From Oehlia diaphana (Eukaryota; Glomeromycota; Glomeromycetes; Glomerales; Glomeraceae): a stretch of DNA of 15,794 bases. Below the pieces are notes generated by a model that worked only from the letters and a program-made list of their open reading frames with translations, ran no database searches and was not told where the DNA came from. A program made the translations under genes and the position numbers. Positions 10,891 through 15,794 of this stretch are shown in pieces (the first letter of the stretch is position 1; each line of letters opens with the position of its first letter). The stretch lies in assembly GCA_003833135.1 (NCBI GenBank), contig QZLH01001783.1:7297-23090 (forward strand), given 5' to 3'.

Positions 10891-11580
10891 ATATTTATTA
10901 TTGCTTAATTTATTTATTATATAATAAACAGAACCCTAGACATCACATATATAACTCACATTTGAGTTTTAGCAAATTCAATCAAAATTAAATTAAACTC
11001 ATAATTTTAGATAGAGTAAATTAATTGAAAATTAATTAATAATTGGCGATTTCTATTTATACACGGGGTATTTGAACCCGGATCACATGATATCAATTTT
11101 TTGAAGGAACATGTGACTTTAACTGTGACGTTTTTTATTGTAAAATCGCGTAATATAAATCACGTATAAGAGCAGCATATACATACATGTTATAAATACT
11201 AAAACATACATATTATATATGCTATATAAAATGTGTTAGTTTTGACTTTTGACACGTCTTGAAGTATTTTTTCCATTTTTAAACATTCAATACAGATTAC
11301 TAATAATTTTTTTCTTTTCTTAGATTACATTTAATAATTATGAATTATATAATGTAAAAATTAATTTTGGGAATATTAAAATAGCTGTAATTTATTTAGC
11401 TTCAAAATAAATAAGTAATCGATTAATTCTTTTTTTGAATGGAAAAAATTGTCCAATTAATAATTGACAAATTTCATTTACTTAATTAAGTTTTATCAAT
11501 ATTGATATATTAATGATTAATGAAATCTAAAATTTACATCTTGCCACATCATTTTTTTCAAGATGGCAGATTAATCTTTA
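10891..11580. other. Intergenic region upstream of the LINE remnant
   Basis: No gene is seen. Notable short items: an AACTCA/TGAGTT hairpin near 10957-10972; a less AT-rich patch at 11040-11170 with ATCACATGATAT and AATCACGTA, echoing the CACGTG palindrome at 1592; and CATCTTG (11537-11543) pairing with CAAGATG (11559-11565). The patch could be an old transposon end or a promoter. Confidence 0.45.
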
Positions 11581-12682
11581 ATAGAAATTATAGATAAAAG
11601 TGAAAATGAAGCTTTTTCTGATATTTTTATTGAAGATGAGTTTATCTTTAATCTTGAGGATGATAAAAGTATAGATGAAGCAGAAGCCCTATAATTTCAC
11701 CAATATGGAAGTTCTTCACACGAAAAGAAAAAATTGAAAAAAATCAAAAGGGAGATGAACAACTTATAAAATATATTCATTGAATGTTTTCTTTCAGCAA
11801 ATAATTTTACACATCACCTAAAAGCAAACACAATAATGTATATGTAAATCTTCATAAGTTTGCCGATGTAGCTTTAGAATCATGGTCAGCTGAAGAACAA
11901 AGGAAAAACACGTATTTGCCATTTATCCTCGTTGAAAATCTAAGTACTATTCTATTACAGTGAAAACTAAGTCTATATAAAGAGTTTGTCTGTTCAAGAT
12001 GCAATGCTAATAAAGAAGAAAACAGATATCATTTCATTGAATGTGAGGCCAATAAGGACTTATGGTCTATAATCAAAAACAGAATGCAAAATGATGTGAT
12101 TCCCATAATTCAAAAATGGTAATACAACAGAGGATACACCTAAGATCATAAATAAGAAATTAAACTAAATACTAGGAACACAGCATAATAACAACAAATT
12201 TATTGATTTTTGCTCACTGGCTTTGGAAGCTAAATATCAAAATAAATATTTGGATTTTCAGAGGCAAAAAAATCATATTTTTGGCCTCACTTCTGGATTC
12301 CTTTATTATTTACTTTAAGGAACTAATTTGGTTGCCTAGATGTAATGCTACTCATGCATGGGAAAGGGTTAGAAATATTGGAAAAAAAGACAAATTAAAT
12401 GAATCTGAAAATATAGATCATTATTTCAAATCCTCTCATCAACAGACCAAGCAATTAAAACAAAATAAACAACAATTAAAAAAGAATAATATATCAAATT
12501 CACAGGAAGATCAAAAGGTAGTGTGTGGTGATACTTCATTTGAAATGGATTCAGTACAGCCTGAAAACTTAAAAAATGAAAATCTTATTTTATCAAAATG
12601 CTACAGAATGGGAAAAAAAGCTCAAAATCAAATGTGTTTACTAATTAATAATAATTGGTGGCTTAGTTGGGATATAAAATGA
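11581..12682 (+). pseudogene. Decayed C-terminal part of a non-LTR (LINE) retrotransposon polyprotein
   Basis: Protein-like sequence runs through several frames with stops and shifts. At 11581-11694 there is an acidic linker (SDIFIEDEFIFNLEDD) ending in TAA. At 11805-12122 the frame reads through HKFADVALESW and YLPFILVENLSTILLQ, crosses one TGA (11961-11963), and reaches FVCSRCNANKEENRYHFIEC. The CX2CX9HX3C cysteines and histidine (codons at 11991, 12000, 12030, 12042) resemble the zinc-binding motif found near the end of LINE reverse-transcriptase polyproteins. After further shifts, 12320-12420 reads KELIWLPRCNATHAWERVRN, a tail I associate with fungal LINE proteins. No reverse transcriptase or endonuclease domain remains, so the copy is 5'-truncated and inactive. 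The family assignment comes from motif recognition, not a search. Confidence 0.7.
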
Positions 12683-12790
12683 CAAAAAATGCTGTTAATA
12701 ATGTTATAATTGATTTAGCAACAGTATAATTAATCTTGCTTTGAATTTATATAAATTTATCAAATTTGAAAGGAAAAAAGGAGGGGGAAA

Positions 12791-12838
<48 letters not shown>
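12791..12838 (+). repeat. (AAT)16 microsatellite, possible LINE 3' tail
   Basis: Sixteen uninterrupted AAT units follow a purine-rich GGAGGGGGAAAA stretch, about 108 bases after the last codon of the LINE remnant. Some LINEs, such as the I element, end in (TAA)n instead of poly(A), so this may be the 3' end of that copy. On the - strand it gives a meaningless run of isoleucines. Confidence 0.85.
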
Positions 12839-12839
<1 letters not shown>

Positions 12840-13075
12840 GTTATAATATAATCAATAAACATAATACTAATTATATTTATTCTATATTTATTATTATCCA
12901 TATTTTGATGATTGCATCCTACTGGATGGATATAGCTTATAATAATTTGTTTGTATGGTATATAAACTACATATCAATAAAGAATATATAAATCATTTAA
13001 AAAAATATATATATATTATCATATATTTAATAATTTAAATATTATATGATATTAATTAATAATTATTAATAAATA
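12839..13075. other. AT-rich spacer
   Basis: Low-complexity A/T sequence with TATATA runs between the microsatellite and the next MITE. No gene or ordered repeat is seen. Confidence 0.6.
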
Positions 13076-13235
13076 CAGTTAGACCTTCATATAGTTACAT
13101 TTCATATAGTCACATCATATAAAATTTCTCCATATAATCACATCTTTAAAAAAAACTAATATATTATAATAAAAGTCTCTATATAGTTATTTATTTTTAC
13201 AAAACTGATTAGATAACTATATAAAGGTCCAACTA
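13076..13235. mobile_element. 160-bp pogo-like MITE with TA duplications
   Basis: The left end reads CAGTTAGACCTTCATATAGT. The right end, in reverse complement, reads TAGTTGGACCTTTATATAGT, matching at 17 of 20 positions. TA dinucleotides lie immediately outside at 13074-13075 and 13236-13237, as expected for Tc1/mariner-superfamily insertion. Inside, CATATAGTCACAT-type words recur three times. No coding capacity. A related but different family end is at 1987. Confidence 0.75.
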
Positions 13236-13440
13236 TACTAGTAATAATATATAAAAATAAAATTATAAAACTGGTTATTAGTTAAACTTACTATATATTT
13301 TAATATATATATTTAATATATATTTTAGTATAATAGTTTAAATAATTTAATATAATATATATATATTAAATTATATTATAATAAATGGTAAAACTTTATT
13401 AATTATTATGTAAAAATATGATTAAACCTTTTACATTTTA
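13236..13440. other. AT-rich spacer with TATATA runs
   Basis: Mostly alternating TA words that could fold back on themselves (13290-13390). TGGTAAAA (13386-13393) and TTTTACCA (13436-13443) form an 8-bp inverted pair at the edge of the next hAT-like end. No gene is seen. Confidence 0.5.
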
Positions 13441-13552
13441 CCAGTTTTGTCAGTTTTGCAGTTTCACAAATTTTTAATTTTTTAATAAAATGTTTTAACT
13501 AATTTTAATTTTAATAATTATCTAAACTACTTAGTTTTGCCCAGCAACCTTA
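13441..13552. mobile_element. Degraded hAT-like terminus
   Basis: The last 20 bases (13533-13552), read in reverse complement, start TAAGGTTGCTGGGCAAAACT and match the sequence at 15699-15718 at 16 of 20 positions. The subterminal part at 13441-13470 holds CAGTTTTG, TCAGTTTTG and CAGTTTC, which look like C-to-T-decayed versions of the CAGTTTCGGC repeat at the window ends. With the YARNG rule the element body lies to the left; the opposite reading would make this and 15699-15794 the two ends of the element holding the hAT transposase. Confidence 0.45.
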
Positions 13553-13852
13553 AAATTAAAATTTAAAATATTAATATGTACTTATTAATTTGATAAAATT
13601 TAAAAATAAATCAAATTTAAGTTCTTCTTCAAAATAGTTGAGAATTATAGGCAAAACAAAAACTTTGGATAAAATCTATAAAATAAAGATGATTAATGGT
13701 TAAGGGTAAAGTATTCATTATTTATAATTAATTTTTATTATAATAAATGTCCATTTGTTTTTGGTTCCAAAAACCTGGATTTGTTTATCTCCTTAAACAT
13801 GAAATGCAGATAAAAATATTGGCTAAATAAATTACTACGTCTTGTACTAAAA

Positions 13853-13887
13853 ATAGCTGGCTATACAAAATTAGAAATACCAGCTAT
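13853..13887. repeat. 8-bp inverted repeat with 19-nt loop
   Basis: ATAGCTGG (13853-13860) pairs perfectly with CCAGCTAT (13880-13887). Near-identical CGTCTTGTA and TGTCTTGTA words lie outside it, near 13838 and 13910. It sits just upstream of the unidentified coding remnant and may be part of its leader or a small repeat of its own. Confidence 0.4.
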
Positions 13888-13937
13888 ATTAATTAACCAT
13901 GTCTTGTAACTCTTTCTTGTAAAATAAAGTTTCTTAG

Positions 13938-14337
13938 TCAAATGGTGGATATATGTTTCGTGATATATCCAGAACACTAGAAGTTCTTTCTATCCATACT
14001 AAACTACAAACAAGTAAAGAGTATTACTCTAATCCATATTACCATGTCATTACTAAAAAAGAAAATATATCAACTCCTCCATGGGTTTCTCTACTCCCTG
14101 GTTATTGTGTAATTGGAAAACTTTATAATCAATATATATGTTTAGAAATTCAAAGTAATAATGAAGAACACCTTATATATAGTTGGGAAATTATGAAAAT
14201 GTGAAAATATCTGAACTTATATATTCAGAAGCAAATTCTGATTTTTTTGTAAGTATGAAAAAATACATAAAACTATTAGAAGAAATCTCTATTCCTAACA
14301 TTCTTGGTTTGCGTGATCCTAATTATAATTTATGATT
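13938..14337 (+). pseudogene. Unidentified coding remnant with one frameshift
   Basis: After a TTCTTAG that could be a splice acceptor, a frame runs from 13938 to the TGA at 14202-14204. The product includes NGGYMFRDISRTLEVLSIH, YYSNPYYHVITKKE and PPWVSLLPGYCVIGKLYNQ. A one-base shift near 14184 joins it to a second open stretch (NYENVKISELIYSEANSDFF, then KKYIKLLEEISIPNILGLR) that ends at the TGA at 14335-14337. Amino-acid composition is balanced and much more protein-like than the surrounding AT-rich translations, and the - strand has many stops here. I do not recognise the family. It could be an exon of a broken host gene or of another transposon. An in-frame ATG at 13953 exists, but coding sense seems to begin earlier. 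Confidence 0.45.
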
Positions 14338-14339
14338 TA

Positions 14340-15417
14340 CAATTAAAAGTAAACTCAATTTATCCACATCTTTTTAACATTACTGCAACTAAATCTCAAA
14401 ATGAAATTGCTAAGTTAACTACTACTATGCAAAAAAAAGGAGAAAAACTATTAAAAAAAGTATCAGTAATTTTTTGTAATTTTAAAGACTGCGAAATGTT
14501 TTCTAACATCACATCCATATTGGAAGCATTATCACACCCAATTGCTAAAATCTATATACAATAAAGAATAAACAGTTATTAGTTAATTATAAAAAAAACA
14601 TAAATTGTAAATAAACAATTAAATATTTACTTTTGTTGCTATACCAAACTAGGACTTCTAAAAATCTTTGTGATAAATTAGCTCCAGTATGGGATCCTGA
14701 TAAAATACAAAAATCCAATGTAGTACATTTTAATTTCCATTTATCATTTATCTAGTGAACACTTATCCCAAGGAATGGAATTTGGTTCTTGCTAATCCAA
14801 GCATCCACTGTGAAAGATAAGTGACCAGGTGCTTCCTATTGTTTTGATTTGGATTGATTTAATACCCATATAATATAAAATCATTACATATAAACATTAG
14901 TTATTAACCTGCAGTTGTTGTCTAAATACATTTTTTGCAGTTTTAAAGTTTTCATCTAAATCTCGTCATACAGTATCAGAAGAGGGAATGTGCATGCCTG
15001 GTCGAATAAATGTCATCAAGTCTTGAAATTTCCTATTTTAGTCACATTAAATGGTTGATTATTATTAACTATATAATGAATCAATCTTTTTCTATATCCT
15101 TTTTAGCTAAACTAAAAAAAATAATATAATTATATTGATATGTTAAGAATAAGAATCTTTAATATGGTATTAAAAATAAATATTAAACTTACATTTTCTT
15201 TTTGATCAGAAATTACGAACTTATCCATTTCACCGATTCTTTCCTTTTGTTTTTGAGTTTCAGTAACAATTTTTGGGTGGTGTTTATTCACATGATGCCA
15301 TAACGTAAAAGTTGATTTGTCTGAAAAACTCTTACTATGACAATAGTTGCAATAATATCTTGAAGACTTATAAGTAAAAAATTGATAAACAAGGGATCTT
15401 TTGCTGCTTGAAGAAGA
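14340..15417 (-). pseudogene. Decayed hAT-family transposase with BED zinc finger
   Basis: Reading from 15417 downward. Segment 1 (to 15193) encodes a BED-type zinc finger, YYCNYCHSKSF then TLWHHVNKHH, and ends at a GTAAGT donor. Segment 2 (15111-14909) reads NQPFNVTKIGNFKT and, after a frameshift, MTFIRPGMHIPSSDTV, a TGA, and RDLDENFKTAKNVFRQQLQ. Segment 3 (14835-14650) reads LSFTVDAWISKNQIPFLGIS with the first catalytic aspartate (codon 14805-14803), then an in-frame TAG and LSGSHTGANLSQRFLEVL. Segment 4 (from 14551) reads ILAIGCDNASNMDVMLENI with the second aspartate (14533-14531), then a trace of the C-x-(A/H)-x-x-NLA motif near 14430-14400. The hATC dimerisation region is missing. Segments join at intron-like GT/AG borders. 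Stops and shifts make it inactive. A + strand open frame at 14304-14564 is only its antisense shadow. Confidence 0.75.
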
Positions 15418-15698
15418 ATTATTTTTATCTTAAGAGAAAGCCGTCAAAAAAGAACAAAGAACAAAACGTAAAAAAATGACTTAAGTTGGATTATTTGGCA
15501 TGAATAATAACTGAAATTATCAACTCGAATTTTTTTTTTCATACAGATGATAACTACTTTTAAATAATTAAAGACTCAGTAAATTAATAAAATTGGCTTA
15601 GCTAAAATTGGTTTAATTACCAAAATTAGTTTAGCACAGTTACTTTTCACACCGATCAATTAATAATTTATTTATAAAAAATTAACCGTAGATATAGC
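15418..15698. other. Spacer upstream of the hAT remnant
   Basis: No coding frame is seen. Three related words starting AAAATTGG or AAAATTAG follow each other at about 15589, 15604 and 15622. This would be the 5' flank of the transposase gene. Confidence 0.45.
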
Positions 15699-15794
15699 TA
15701 AGGTTGCCTGCCGAAACTCATTTGACCTGGTGCCGAAAGTCGAAACTGGTTTATTAATGCCGAAACTGCCGAAATGCCAAAATGCCGAAACTGC
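15699..15794. mobile_element. hAT-like terminus with CCGAAA subterminal repeats
   Basis: It starts TAAGGTTGCCTGCCGAAACT, the best-preserved of three copies of this terminus (others at 97-116 and 13533-13552, both in the opposite orientation). About seven CCGAAA or variant units (GCCGAAACTG, GTCGAAACTGG, GCCAAAATG) follow up to the window edge. Clustered subterminal repeats are typical transposase-binding regions in hAT elements. The rest of the element is outside the window, so size and target duplication cannot be read. Confidence 0.55.

Noticed and set aside
11040..11150. Possible - strand tRNA from a GGGTTCAAATACCC T-arm-like motif near 11064-11081
   Set aside because: The loop has one base too many, and no A box, anticodon arm or acceptor pairing is found at the expected distance.
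12704..12901. - strand frame with a long isoleucine run
   Set aside because: Simply the (AAT)16 microsatellite read as ATT codons.
14304..14564. + strand 86-codon open frame
   Set aside because: The opposite strand carries the hAT motif CDNASNMDVML here, so this is its antisense shadow.

Overview
This window looks like nuclear DNA of a fungus with a very AT-rich, intron-dense and transposon-rich genome. An arbuscular mycorrhizal fungus of the Glomeromycotina (Rhizophagus-like) is my best guess. That rests on base composition, many short GT-AG introns (41-185 nt) and the style of the LINE and hAT remnants; no rRNA or other marker confirms it. Only two intact host genes are visible, both on the + strand: a nine-exon gene for the NDUFS7/PSST (NuoB) subunit of mitochondrial complex I (3108-4458, 235 aa), and a 13-exon gene for a class I histone deacetylase of the RPD3/HDAC1 lineage (5367-8080, 540 aa). 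I rebuilt both exon by exon; every splice junction keeps frame and all catalytic or cluster-binding residues are present. They are separate genes about 0.9 kb apart, with no functional link suggested by the sequence.

Layout: 1-116, CCGAAA-rich sequence ending in a hAT-like terminus; 117-1345, a minisatellite built on a 10-bp module in 30-bp and 20-bp registers; 1346-3107, intergenic DNA full of small DNA-transposon debris (palindrome cluster, pogo-like end, a PIF/Harbinger-like MITE inside another inverted repeat, and an inverted-repeat element ending about 90 bp before the NDUFS7 start); 3108-8080, the two genes; about 8300-10160, an extremely AT-rich block with one long stop-free frame; 10169-10890, a roughly 0.7-kb element with imperfect terminal inverted repeats; 11581-12682, the decayed C-terminal part of a non-LTR retrotransposon followed by (AAT)16; 13076-13235, a 160-bp pogo-like MITE with TA duplications; 13441-13552, another hAT-like end; 13938-14337, an unidentified + strand coding remnant; 14340-15417, a decayed, intron-containing hAT transposase on the - strand; 15699-15794, a third hAT-like end with CCGAAA repeats.

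Both edges of the window fall in the same dispersed CCGAAA/hAT-terminus repeat, so the sequence may be a whole contig broken at a high-copy repeat. I found no CRISPR array, operon, tRNA, rRNA or new defence-type system. The most notable items are the modular minisatellite beside a hAT end, the nested MITEs, the unusual C-terminal tail and competing splice sites of the deacetylase, and an unidentified coding remnant next to the dead hAT transposase.
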